From positions 1-64,000 of the forward strand of contig NZ_LZIS01000012.1 in assembly GCF_001667015.1 (NCBI RefSeq): DNA of 64,000 nucleotides, written 5' to 3'. The notes below the pieces were generated by a model that was not told where the DNA came from, searched no databases, and worked only from the letters and a program-made list of their open reading frames with translations. Below are positions 1 to 7,842 of this stretch, piece after piece. Made by a program: the position numbers and the translations under genes. The stretch is from Mycobacterium sp. E3198 (GTDB lineage Bacteria; Actinomycetota; Actinomycetes; Mycobacteriales; Mycobacteriaceae). Within the stretch, counting starts at the first letter, position 1. Each line of letters begins with the position of its first letter.

Positions 1-55
1 GTACCCGGGCGGACTGGCGCTGCGGTTCGCCCGCGTGGTGCGCTACCGCGACGAC
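1..55 (+). pseudogene. Inverted fragment of the ligB 3' end
   Basis: Bases 2-55 on the plus strand translate to [18 protein letters not shown], the segment expected directly after the point where the minus-strand ligase stops. The 12-bp word TACCGCGACGAC (44-55) is the reverse complement of the ligase sequence just before the break, and GTA at 1-3 looks like the end of a second, inverted copy cut by the window edge. This fits inversion of a 40-nt loop (4-43) between 12-bp inverted repeats. Only the window edge prevents confirmation. Confidence 0.7.
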
Positions 56-1470
56 TTCTGCACGCCGTCGAGGGCGATCTCGACCACCTGTTCGGGCCGC
101 ACGTTTACCACATACCCGTCGGTGCCGCCGACAGCGAGCTCGCTGAACCGGGCGGTCTGCCAGTCCAGCATGGCGTCGGTCATACCCTTGAAAGTCTTTC
201 CCACCATGACGAATTCGCCGGTGGCGGGATCCCGGGCGCCCAGGTGGATGTTGGAGAGCTTGCCGCGCCGCCGCCCGGAACCCCACTCCACGGCGAGCAC
301 CACCAAATCCAGCGTGTGCACCGGCTTGACCTTGAGCCAGCCCGCCCCGCGCCGGCCCGCGAGGTACGACGCGCCCGGCGCCTTGGCCATCACCCCCTCG
401 TGGCCGGCGGCCAGCGTGGCGTCCAGGAAGCCGGCGGCCTCCGCGGGATCCGACGTCATCAACCGGTCCACCCGGTGCGCGGGCGGCACCAGCGCGTCCA
501 GGGCGGCCAGCCGGTCGGTGGTCGGCGTGTCCAGCAGGTCGGAGCCGTCGCGGTGCAGCACGTCGAAAAAGAACACCGAAAGCCGCTGCGCGGCAACCGC
601 GGCCGCCACATCGACCGACCGGCCGAACCGCGAGGCGGTGACCTGGAAGCGGTGCGGTCGGTTGTCGGGCCGCAGCGCGATCGCCTCGGCGTCGGCGATC
701 AGGTCGGTGACCGGCAGCGCCAGCGTCGCCTCGACGACCTCGGGGAGCCGGGCCGTGACGTCGTCGAGGCTGCGGGTGTACACCGTGACCTCGTCGCCGG
801 CCCGGTGGATCTGGACGCGCGCGCCGTCCAGCTTCGCTTCGAAAATCGTTGTGCCGTCGTGGCGTTCGATCGCGTCGGCGACACCCGTCGCGGTTTGGGC
901 CAGCATCGGGCTGACCGGCCGGCCCACCCGCAGGGTGAATGCGTCCAGGGCCGCGGCGTCCCCCGACAAAACGGCCGCGGCCACCGCAGGCAGGTCGCCG
1001 CCCAGCATTGCGGCGCGCTGCACCGCCGCGACCGGGATTCCGGCGGCCCTGGCGACCGCGTCGGCCATGATCCCGGCCAGCGCCCCCTGGCGCAGCTCGC
1101 CGCCGAGCAGCCGCAGCAGGAAGGCCTGCTCCGTTTCGGTCGCCGCGGCGAACAACGCGTTCAGGAGTTCGGCCCGCCGCGCCTGCGACCCCTTTCCGGA
1201 CACCGCCCCGATCTCGGAGAACGTGGCGTCGACTCCCGTCACCGTCAGCGCCGGGTCGGACGCCGGCGGCGGCCGGGAGCGCAACGACGCCCAGCCGACG
1301 CCGATCTGGCGCTGGCGCAGCTCGCCGGAGAGCCACGAGACGACGATCGCCACCGCCTGCGGGTCGGTGGCGGCGCGGCGCAGCAGCTCGGCGATGTGGC
1401 CGATCTTCGTCAGCCGCGACGACGTGCCGCCGACGTTAAGCGACGTGCTTGCGACGTCGAGGAGGAGCAC
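43..1470 (-). pseudogene. ligB: ATP-dependent DNA ligase LigB, C-terminus disrupted
   Basis: This is an ATP-dependent DNA ligase that would seal nicks through an enzyme-adenylate intermediate. The adenylation motif EAKLDGAR, with the lysine nucleophile near residue 213, is intact, as are later motifs such as GHEGVMAK and GWLKVKP. The start is taken as GTG 1470 because mycobacterial LigB begins near LLLDVA; an in-frame TTG lies at 1500. The reading frame stops after GVQKSSR, about 25 residues short of the roughly 507-residue family length. The missing continuation ([18 protein letters not shown]) is encoded on the opposite strand at positions 2-55. The break therefore looks like an inversion, not an ordinary truncation. 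The lost tail belongs to the OB-fold domain, so activity may be impaired. An assembly error is possible. Confidence 0.85.
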
Positions 1471-1581
1471 GCAACTCAGCTTGGCATGGCTCGCCGACAA
1501 CCCCGCCGGGCGGACACGCTAGCGTGCCTAGGAAACGTTACAAATTTCATGGATTCTGACAAGCCTAACGAGGAGGTCCGG

Positions 1582-2340
1582 ATGGAGATCAACGGGAAGA
1601 AGGTCGTCGTCATCGGCGGCGCGTCGGGGATGGGTCGCGCCAGCGCCGAATTGCTGCACGAACGTGGCGCGGACGTCGCCATCCTCGACCGCGAGGGCTC
1701 CGACGGCAAGACCGTCGCCGAGGCCGTCGGCGGGTCGTTCTACCCGGTCGACGTCACCGACTTCGCCGGCACCGAGGAGACGCTGCAGACCGCGGTCGAC
1801 AAGCTCGGCGGCCTGCACGTCGTCATCACGACCGCCGGCGGCGGCATCGCCAAGCGGACGATGACCAAGTCCGGCCCGCACGACCTGGAGTCCTTCCAGT
1901 CCGTCATCGATCTCAACCTCATCGCCACCTTCAACATCAGCCGGCTGGCGGCCGCCCACATGGCCAAGAACGAGCCCGAGGACGAAGAGCGCGGCGTCAT
2001 CATCAACACGGCGTCGATCGCGGCGTTCGAGGGCCAGATCGGCCAGGTCGCCTACACCGCCGCCAAGGCGGGCATCGCGGGCATGTGCCTGACCATGGCG
2101 CGTGACCTGGGTTCGCTGGGCATCCGGGTGCTGGCGATCGCGCCGAGCCTGTTCGCCACCGGGTTGACCCAGGGCATCCCGGACGAATTTGCCGCGGCGC
2201 TCACCAAGGACGCGGCCTTCCCGAAGCGCCTGGGCCGGCCCGAGGAGTACGCGAAGCTGGTGGCGGCCATCGTGGACAACCCGATGCTCAACGGCCAGTG
2301 CCTGCGGCTGGACGCCGGGCAGCGGTTCGCGCCGAAGTAG
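1582..2340 (+). CDS. SDR family oxidoreductase, acyl-CoA/steroid type
   Basis: A 252-residue NAD(P)-dependent short-chain dehydrogenase. It has the glycine-rich cofactor motif GGASGMG near residue 12 and the catalytic Ser (NTASIAAF) and YTAAK tetrad residues near 155-170. ATG 1582 is chosen because AGGAGG lies at 1571-1576; an upstream in-frame ATG at 1550 has no such site. It runs in the same direction as fadE22, 115 bp upstream of it, which suggests a role in beta-oxidation-like catabolism, for example 3-hydroxyacyl-CoA dehydrogenation. The substrate is not determinable. From memory, this gene is not between ligB and fadE22 in M. tuberculosis. Confidence 0.85.
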   Translation: MEINGKKVVVIGGASGMGRASAELLHERGADVAILDREGSDGKTVAEAVGGSFYPVDVTDFAGTEETLQTAVDKLGGLHVVITTAGGGIAKRTMTKSGPHDLESFQSVIDLNLIATFNISRLAAAHMAKNEPEDEERGVIINTASIAAFEGQIGQVAYTAAKAGIAGMCLTMARDLGSLGIRVLAIAPSLFATGLTQGIPDEFAAALTKDAAFPKRLGRPEEYAKLVAAIVDNPMLNGQCLRLDAGQRFAPK

Positions 2341-2372
2341 GGCACCCCGGGCGGAGGCCCAGGCCGGGAATG

Positions 2373-2385
2373 AGTACACTCTTTA
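2373..2385 (+). promoter_or_regulatory. AGTACACT element upstream of fadE22
   Basis: AGTACACTCTTTA, with core AGTNNACT being a palindrome. The same core recurs at 5037 between the DUF35 and thiolase genes. TACACT (2375-2380) also fits a mycobacterial -10 box, so the element may be a promoter, an operator overlapping one, or both. Confidence 0.45.
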
Positions 2386-2455
2386 GGCAGCCGCCCCGCT
2401 CCCCCTCGGAGCGGGGCAGGCAATCACCCCCGGCAGCGGCGCGAGGAGGTCCCTC

Positions 2456-4621
2456 ATGGGTATCGCACTGACCGACGACCACCGCGAACTCGCCGAGGTG
2501 GCCCGCGCGTTCCTGACCGCACAAAAGGCGCGCTGGGCGGCCCGATCGCTGCTCGACGCGGCCGAGGAATCCCGGCCTCCGTTCTGGCACAACCTGGTGG
2601 AGCTCGGCTGGCTCGGCCTGCACGTCGGCGAAGAATACGGCGGCTCGGGCTACGGGCTGCCCGAACTTGTCGTCGTCGTCGAGGAACTCGGCCGGGCGGT
2701 GGCGCCGGGACCGTTCTTGCCGACCGTGATCGCGTCGGCGGTGCTCGCGAAAGACGGGGCGCCCGAGCAGAAGTCGCGGCTGCTGCCCGGGCTGATCGAC
2801 GGCACCGTCACCGCGGGGATCGGCCTGGGCGGCGAGGTCCGGGTCTCCGACGGCGTAGCGAACGGCAACGCCGGGATCGTGCTCGGTGCCGGGCTGGCCG
2901 ACCTGCTGGTGGTCGCCGCCGGTGACGACCTGCTGCTGCTGGACCGCGGCCGGTCCGGCGTCTCGGTGGACGTGCCCGACAACCTCGATCCGACCCGGCG
3001 CTCCGGACGCGTCCGCCTGGACAACGTCAGCATCGGTTCCGACGACATCGTGCCGGGGGCGCGGGAATCGGCGCTGGCCCGCGCGCGCACCCTGCTGGCC
3101 GCCGAGGCGGTGGGCGGGGCCTCCGACTGCGTGGAGGCCGCCGTCGACTACGCCAAGGTCCGCGAGCAATTCGGCCGCACCATCGCGACTTTCCAAGCCG
3201 TCAAGCATCATTGCGCGAACATGCTGGTGTCCTCGGAGTCGGCGACCGCCGCGGTGTGGGACGCCTCGCGCGCGGCGGCGGAGGACGAGGATCAGTTCCG
3301 CCTGATCGCCGCCGTGGCCGCCGCGCTGGCGTTCCCGGCGTACGCCCGCAACGCCGAACTGAACATTCAGGTGCACGGCGGCATCGGCTTCACCTGGGAG
3401 CACGACGCGCATCTGCACCTGCGCCGGTCGCTGGTGACCGCCGCGCTGTTCGGCGGGGACGCCCCGGCCGCCGACGTCTTCGACCGCACCGCGGCCGGCG
3501 CCGTGCGCGAGAACAGCCTGGACCTGCCGCCCGAGGCCGAAGAGCTGCGCACCCGGATCCATGCCGACGCCGCCGACATCGCCGCCCTGGACAAGCAGGC
3601 GCAGCGCGACAAGCTGATCGAGACCGGCTACGGGATGCCGCACTGGCCCCAGCCCTGGGGCCGCGGGGCCGACGCGGTGGAGCAGCTCGTGATCGAGGAG
3701 GAGTTCCGCACCGCGGACATCAAGCGGCCCGACTACGGGATCACCGGGTGGGTGATCCTGACCCTGATCCAGCACGGAACCCCTTGGCAGATAGAACGAT
3801 TCGTGGAGAAGGCGCTGCGCAAAGACGAAATCTGGTGCCAGCTGTTCTCCGAGCCGGATGCGGGATCGGACGCGGCGTCCATCAAGACCCGAGCCACCCG
3901 TGTCGACGGTGGCTGGAAGATCAACGGGCAGAAGGTGTGGACCAGCGGGGCGCACTATTGCGCGCGGGGGCTGGCCACCGTCCGCACCGACCCGGAGGCC
4001 CCCAAGCATGCCGGGATCACCACGGTGATCGTCGACATGAAGGCGCCGGAGGTCGAGGTTCGTCCGTTGCGGCAGATCACCGGCGGCTCCGATTTCAACG
4101 AGGTGTTCTTCAACGACCTGTTCGTGCCCGACGAGGACGTCGTCGGCGAGCCCAACACCGGCTGGACGGTCGCCCGCGCCACGCTCGGCAACGAGCGCGT
4201 CAGCATCGGCGGCAGCGGGTCGTTCTACGAGGGCCTGGCGGACATGCTGATCGAACTCGTCAGGCAGCGGCCGGACCAGTTGGCGGGGGCCAAGATCCGC
4301 GTGGGCAACTACCTGGCCGACGATCACGCGCTGCGGCTGCTGAACCTGCGCCGCGTCGCGCGCAGCGTCGAAGGGGCGGGCCCGGGCCCGGAGGGCAACG
4401 TCACCAAGCTGAAGTTGGCCGAACACATGGTGGACGGCGCCGCGATCTCGGCGGCGCTGCTGGGGCCCGAGGTCGCGCTCGGCGACGGGCAGGGCGCGCT
4501 GGCGAGTCGCATGATCATGGGGGCGCGCGGCATGTCGATCGCCGGCGGCACCTCGGAGGTCACCCGCAACCAGATCGCCGAGCGGATCCTCGGCATGCCG
4601 CGCGACCCGCTGATCAACTAG
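2456..4621 (+). CDS. fadE22: Double-length acyl-CoA dehydrogenase FadE22
   Basis: A 721-residue protein made of two acyl-CoA dehydrogenase modules in one chain, the same length as M. tuberculosis FadE22. The N-terminal module spans about 1-345 and ends with NIQVHGGIGFTWEHDAHLHL. The C-terminal module spans about 360-721 and carries the FAD-contact segment WCQLFSEPDAGSD and the motif MSIAGGTSEVTRNQIAERIL. Acyl-CoA dehydrogenases make the 2,3-trans double bond of acyl-CoA, reducing FAD. Actinobacterial steroid-side-chain FadEs often work as heterotetramers of two subunits; here both halves are fused. The start is set by GAGGAGG at 2443-2449. Neighbouring SDR, DUF35 and thiolase genes suggest a shared catabolic route. 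Confidence 0.9.
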   Translation: MGIALTDDHRELAEVARAFLTAQKARWAARSLLDAAEESRPPFWHNLVELGWLGLHVGEEYGGSGYGLPELVVVVEELGRAVAPGPFLPTVIASAVLAKDGAPEQKSRLLPGLIDGTVTAGIGLGGEVRVSDGVANGNAGIVLGAGLADLLVVAAGDDLLLLDRGRSGVSVDVPDNLDPTRRSGRVRLDNVSIGSDDIVPGARESALARARTLLAAEAVGGASDCVEAAVDYAKVREQFGRTIATFQAVKHHCANMLVSSESATAAVWDASRAAAEDEDQFRLIAAVAAALAFPAYARNAELNIQVHGGIGFTWEHDAHLHLRRSLVTAALFGGDAPAADVFDRTAAGAVRENSLDLPPEAEELRTRIHADAADIAALDKQAQRDKLIETGYGMPHWPQPWGRGADAVEQLVIEEEFRTADIKRPDYGITGWVILTLIQHGTPWQIERFVEKALRKDEIWCQLFSEPDAGSDAASIKTRATRVDGGWKINGQKVWTSGAHYCARGLATVRTDPEAPKHAGITTVIVDMKAPEVEVRPLRQITGGSDFNEVFFNDLFVPDEDVVGEPNTGWTVARATLGNERVSIGGSGSFYEGLADMLIELVRQRPDQLAGAKIRVGNYLADDHALRLLNLRRVARSVEGAGPGPEGNVTKLKLAEHMVDGAAISAALLGPEVALGDGQGALASRMIMGARGMSIAGGTSEVTRNQIAERILGMPRDPLIN

Positions 4622-4624
4622 CCG

Positions 4625-4682
4625 CGAGCGTGCGTGTTTGTACGGAGACACGCCGCGCAGGCCGGCATTCTGCACACGCTCG
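4625..4682. terminator. Intergenic stem-loop between convergent genes
   Basis: CGAGCGTG (4625-4632) pairs perfectly with CACGCTCG (4675-4682). The enclosed sequence contains ACACGCCG. It fills the 73-bp gap between the convergent fadE22 and DUF35 genes and has no T-run. It could be a bidirectional terminator or a dispersed palindromic repeat; similar elements occur at 18945 and 40490. Confidence 0.45.
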
Positions 4683-4694
4683 GCGTGAAAAGAA

Positions 4695-5027
4695 TTAAGC
4701 CGGGGCGAATTGGGGGGCGCCGCCGCTGCCCTGCTCGGGCTGGATAGCGACGGGCATCCCGCACGTCACCGAATCCGGGTCGCAGCCAACGATATTGGCC
4801 GCCACCCGCAGCCCGTTCTGTTCGGCCAGCTCGACGATGGCGATCACGTACGGGGTCGGGATGTCGGGGTTGTACGGGTGGTGATTGACCGTGTAGGTGA
4901 ACACGGTGCCGCGGCCGGATACCGGTCGCGCCACCAGTGCGGCCCCGCAGTCGCGGCATTCGCCGGCCGCCGGGTGAACCCAGCGCGCGCACTTCTCGCA
5001 GTGTTCGATGAGCAGCTGGCCGGACAC
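4695..5027 (-). CDS. DUF35 OB-fold zinc-ribbon acyl-CoA-associated protein
   Basis: A 110-residue protein with an N-terminal zinc ribbon (cysteines in CEKC near 10-13 and CRDC near 24-27) followed by an OB fold with GRGTVFTYTVNH, as in the DUF35 family. These small proteins pair with SCP2/Ltp-type thiolases or aldolases and with MaoC-like hydratases (for example ChsH2-Ltp2 in cholesterol side-chain degradation). The divergent neighbour here is such a thiolase, so a physical complex is likely. The start is GTG 5027; TTG 5033 is possible. No clear Shine-Dalgarno sequence is present, and a palindrome (5031-5050) lies directly upstream, so translation may start close to the transcript end. Confidence 0.85.
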   Translation of the reverse strand: MSGQLLIEHCEKCARWVHPAAGECRDCGAALVARPVSGRGTVFTYTVNHHPYNPDIPTPYVIAIVELAEQNGLRVAANIVGCDPDSVTCGMPVAIQPEQGSGGAPQFAPA

Positions 5028-5030
5028 GCC

Positions 5031-5050
5031 CAATACAGTACACTCTATTG
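5031..5050. promoter_or_regulatory. 20-bp palindrome in the DUF35/thiolase divergent promoter
   Basis: CAATACAGTACACTCTATTG is symmetric at 16 of 20 positions around the core AGTNNACT. It lies between divergent genes, and its core matches the site at 2373 upstream of fadE22. A core of GT-N2-AC resembles half-sites of FadR-type GntR regulators. The tandem GntR gene at 6293 is the natural candidate regulator. TACACT (5039-5044) could also be the -10 box of the thiolase gene. Confidence 0.55.
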
Positions 5051-5090
5051 ATTCGATGCGGGTGGCGGTTCGGGTGGACGGGCGGTGCGT

Positions 5091-6284
5091 ATGACCTATT
5101 TCGAAAAGGACGCGATCTTGTGCGGCGTCGGCATCTCGCGGATAGGCCGTCGCACCGGGATTGCAGGCCTGGAGCTGACCATGGAGGCGGTGCGGGCGGC
5201 CATCGCCGATGCCGGCCTGGCGCCCGCGGACATCGACGGGATCGCGACCCTCGGCGACACGCCTGCCGCGGACGTCAACGCCCAACTGCGCATCGAGGCG
5301 GCCGACTGCGGGGCCGGCTTCGGCACCGGCGGACTGCTGAGCCCGGTGATGTCGGCGTGCCGCGCGGTCGCCGAGCGGCGCGCCCGCCATGTGGTCGTGT
5401 ACCGCACGATCCAGATGCTCGGCGGCACGGTGCCGGTCAAGCGGGAGGAAAACGCGCCCGCCCAGCCGCTGGCGCGCATGTTCGAAACACCCGAAGGGGA
5501 ACCGCGCCCGGCCGTCGGAGCGATGGACGACGTCAACGATCTTGTTGCGGCGCACGCCTATTCGGCGGCGAACTGGCTGGCGCTGAACTGCCGGCGGCAC
5601 ATGGAGCTGTACGGGACCACCAAGGAACAGCTGGGCTGGCTGGCGCTCAACGGCAGGCGCAACGCCGCGCTGAATCCGCTTGCGGTCTACCGCGAACCGA
5701 TGACCATGGCCGACTACCTGGGAGCGCGCGCGGTGTCCACCCCGTTCGGCCTGCTGGATTGCGATGTCCCGATCGACGGCTCGATCGCGGTGGTGGTGTC
5801 GCACGCGGAGTACGCGCGCGACTGCCCGCACCGCGCGGTGGCGGTCGAGGCGATCGGCGGATCCGACGGTGCCGGCGGCTGGTTCCACCGCGCCGACTAC
5901 CCGAAGATGGCGATGTCGGACGCGACCGCCCAGATGTGGTCGCGCACGCAGCTGACGCCGGCCGACCTCGACGTGGCCGAGTTGTACGACGGTTTCACGT
6001 ATCTCACCCTCGCCTGGCTGGAGGCCCTGGGGGTGTGCGGGGACGGCGAGGGCGGGCCGTTCGTGGAGGGCGGCGCGCGGATCGCCCGCGACGGCCAGCT
6101 GCCGCTGAACACCTACGGCGGCCAGCTGTCGGCCGGGCGCATGCACGGCTACTGGGCCCTGCACGAAGGGTGCCTCCAGCTGCGCGGCGAGGCGGGGGAG
6201 CGCCAGGTATCGAAACGCCCGGAGGTCGGCGTGGTCTCCGTGGGCGGCGGGCCCGTCGCCGGATGCATGCTGCTGACATGCTGA
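5091..6284 (+). CDS. SCP2-type thiolase / lipid-transfer protein (Ltp-like)
   Basis: About 397 residues with the thiolase-like fold of the sterol-carrier-protein-2 thiolase group. It begins with a domain around ILCGVGISRIGRRTG, contains the repeat-like AVRAAIADAGLAPADIDGIA, and ends with GGGPVAGCML, typical of Ltp proteins. The family carries out thiolytic or retro-aldol cleavage of acyl-CoA intermediates. I could not place the usual N-terminal catalytic cysteine with certainty, so a non-thiolytic role is possible. ATG 5091 is used; GTG 5085 is an alternative. The gene is divergent from the DUF35 gene and 8 bp upstream of the GntR gene, so the last two are probably co-transcribed. Confidence 0.85.
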   Translation: MTYFEKDAILCGVGISRIGRRTGIAGLELTMEAVRAAIADAGLAPADIDGIATLGDTPAADVNAQLRIEAADCGAGFGTGGLLSPVMSACRAVAERRARHVVVYRTIQMLGGTVPVKREENAPAQPLARMFETPEGEPRPAVGAMDDVNDLVAAHAYSAANWLALNCRRHMELYGTTKEQLGWLALNGRRNAALNPLAVYREPMTMADYLGARAVSTPFGLLDCDVPIDGSIAVVVSHAEYARDCPHRAVAVEAIGGSDGAGGWFHRADYPKMAMSDATAQMWSRTQLTPADLDVAELYDGFTYLTLAWLEALGVCGDGEGGPFVEGGARIARDGQLPLNTYGGQLSAGRMHGYWALHEGCLQLRGEAGERQVSKRPEVGVVSVGGGPVAGCMLLTC

Positions 6285-6292
6285 GATAACCT

Positions 6293-7735
6293 GTGGCACA
6301 GCGCGATTCCGGGCCCGCGGACAAACTCGCCGCACAAATTGCCCGCCGCATCGAAGCGGACATCGTTCGGCGCGGCTGGCCGGTCGGCGAATCCCTGGGC
6401 TCCGAACAGGCGCTGCGGCAGCGTTACGGCGTCAGCCGATCGGTGCTGCGGGAGGCCGTTCGCCTCGTCGAACATCACCGGGTGGCCCGGATGCGCCGCG
6501 GACCGGGCGGCGGGCTGCTGATCTGCGAGCCGGACGCCGGCCCCGCGACCCGCGCGGTCGTCATCTATCTCGAGAACGCGGGCACCACGCTCGTCGACCT
6601 GCTCAACGCGCGCCTGGTGCTGGAGCCCTTGGCGGCCTCGCTGGCCGCGGAGCGGATCGACGAGGCCGGCATCGACCGCCTGCGCGCCGTGTTGCGCGCC
6701 GAGCAGCGCTGGCGGCCCGGCCAGCCGGCGCCGCGCGACGAGTTCCACATCGCGCTGGCGGGCCAATCCAAGAGCCCGGTGCTGCAACTGTTCATCGACA
6801 TCCTGATCAGGCTCACCACCCGATACGCCCTTGCGTCACGGACCGACTCGGCAACCGAGGCCATCGAGGCGGTCGATCACATGCACAAGCACCACGCCGA
6901 GATCGTCGCCGCCGTCAACCCCGGCGACGCGGCGCGCGCCAGGTCGCTGTCCGAGCGGCACGTCGAAGCGGTGACCGCATGGCTGCAGCGCCATCACCCC
7001 GGCGGCACGGGCCGCCCGCGCGCGCCCCGCCGCCGGCTCGACGGCGATGCCCCGCAGGGCAAGCTCGCCGAGATGCTGGCGGCCGCGATCGGCGACGAGA
7101 TCGCCGACGGCGGCTGGCAGGCCGGTTCGGTCTTCGGCACCGAGACCGCTTTGGTGGAGCGCTACGGGGTGAGCCGGGCGGTGTTCCGGGAAGCGGTGCG
7201 GCTGCTCGAATATCACTCCGTCGCGCAGATGCGCCGCGGGCCCGGCGGCGGGCTGATCGTCGCACGCCCGCAGGCCGAGGCGAGCATCGACACCATCGCC
7301 CTGTACCTGCAGTACCGCAAGCCCAGCGGCGAGGACCTGCGCAGCGTCCGCGATGCCATCGAGATCGACAACGTCGCCAGAGTCGTCAAGCGGCGCACCG
7401 ATGCGGAGGTGGCGGCCTTCGTGGCGGCGCATCGGGGCGCCCCGGAGGGCGGCGTGGGCGAGGCCCCCGCGGCCCTGGCCGACGAGGTCCGGTTCCACCT
7501 CGGCCTGGCGCAACTGGCCGGCAATGCGCTGCTCGACCTGTTCCTACGGATCATCATCGAGCTGTTTCGCCGGCACTGGTCCAGCACGGAGCAGGCGGAG
7601 CCGACGTGGGACGACGTGGCCGCCGTCGAGCACGCCCATGTGCGGATCCTGGAGGCGATCAAGGCCGGCGACGACAGCCTCGCCCGTCTCCGCATCCGTC
7701 GCCATCTGGACGCCGCGGCCTCGTGGTGGTTGTAG
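6293..7735 (+). CDS. Tandem-fused double GntR/FadR-family regulator
   Basis: A 480-residue transcription factor holding two complete GntR units in one chain. The first winged helix is near residues 15-75 (YGVSRSVLREAVRLVEHH) and is followed by an all-helical ligand domain to about 235. The second is near 260-325 (YGVSRAVFREAVRLLEYH) with its own effector domain to the C-terminus. Both wings end in RRGPGGGL. GntR proteins normally bind DNA as homodimers, so this fusion could act as a covalent dimer. The length matches the M. tuberculosis neighbour Rv3060c. It is the last gene of the thiolase transcript and is the likely reader of the AGTNNACT sites at 2373 and 5037. The start is GTG 6293. Confidence 0.9.
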   Translation: MAQRDSGPADKLAAQIARRIEADIVRRGWPVGESLGSEQALRQRYGVSRSVLREAVRLVEHHRVARMRRGPGGGLLICEPDAGPATRAVVIYLENAGTTLVDLLNARLVLEPLAASLAAERIDEAGIDRLRAVLRAEQRWRPGQPAPRDEFHIALAGQSKSPVLQLFIDILIRLTTRYALASRTDSATEAIEAVDHMHKHHAEIVAAVNPGDAARARSLSERHVEAVTAWLQRHHPGGTGRPRAPRRRLDGDAPQGKLAEMLAAAIGDEIADGGWQAGSVFGTETALVERYGVSRAVFREAVRLLEYHSVAQMRRGPGGGLIVARPQAEASIDTIALYLQYRKPSGEDLRSVRDAIEIDNVARVVKRRTDAEVAAFVAAHRGAPEGGVGEAPAALADEVRFHLGLAQLAGNALLDLFLRIIIELFRRHWSSTEQAEPTWDDVAAVEHAHVRILEAIKAGDDSLARLRIRRHLDAAASWWL

Positions 7736-7842
7736 GGGCCGCCGCGCCGTGCTAATCCGTTCCGTTCGTCTGCATACCGAAGGTCCTAATCGGGTATGGG
7801 GTGGGGGAATGTAGACGGCCGGTCCAGCAGGGGGTTGGCGTA

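Noticed and set aside
1529..1542. KstR-like operator before the SDR (TAGGAAACGTTACA)
   Set aside because: Only partial match to TNNAACNNGTTNNA, with two core mismatches.
244..2340. Long plus-strand frame of about 700 codons across ligB and the SDR
   Set aside because: Only its last 252 codons, from ATG 1582 with an AGGAGG site, look like a protein; the first part is an antisense shadow of ligB.
2288..4675. 795-codon minus-strand frame opposite fadE22
   Set aside because: Arg/His/Gly-rich translation without domains, mirrors fadE22 codon structure; a high-GC antisense shadow. Similar shadows elsewhere, such as 32055-35063 and 46053-47516, were dropped for the same reason.
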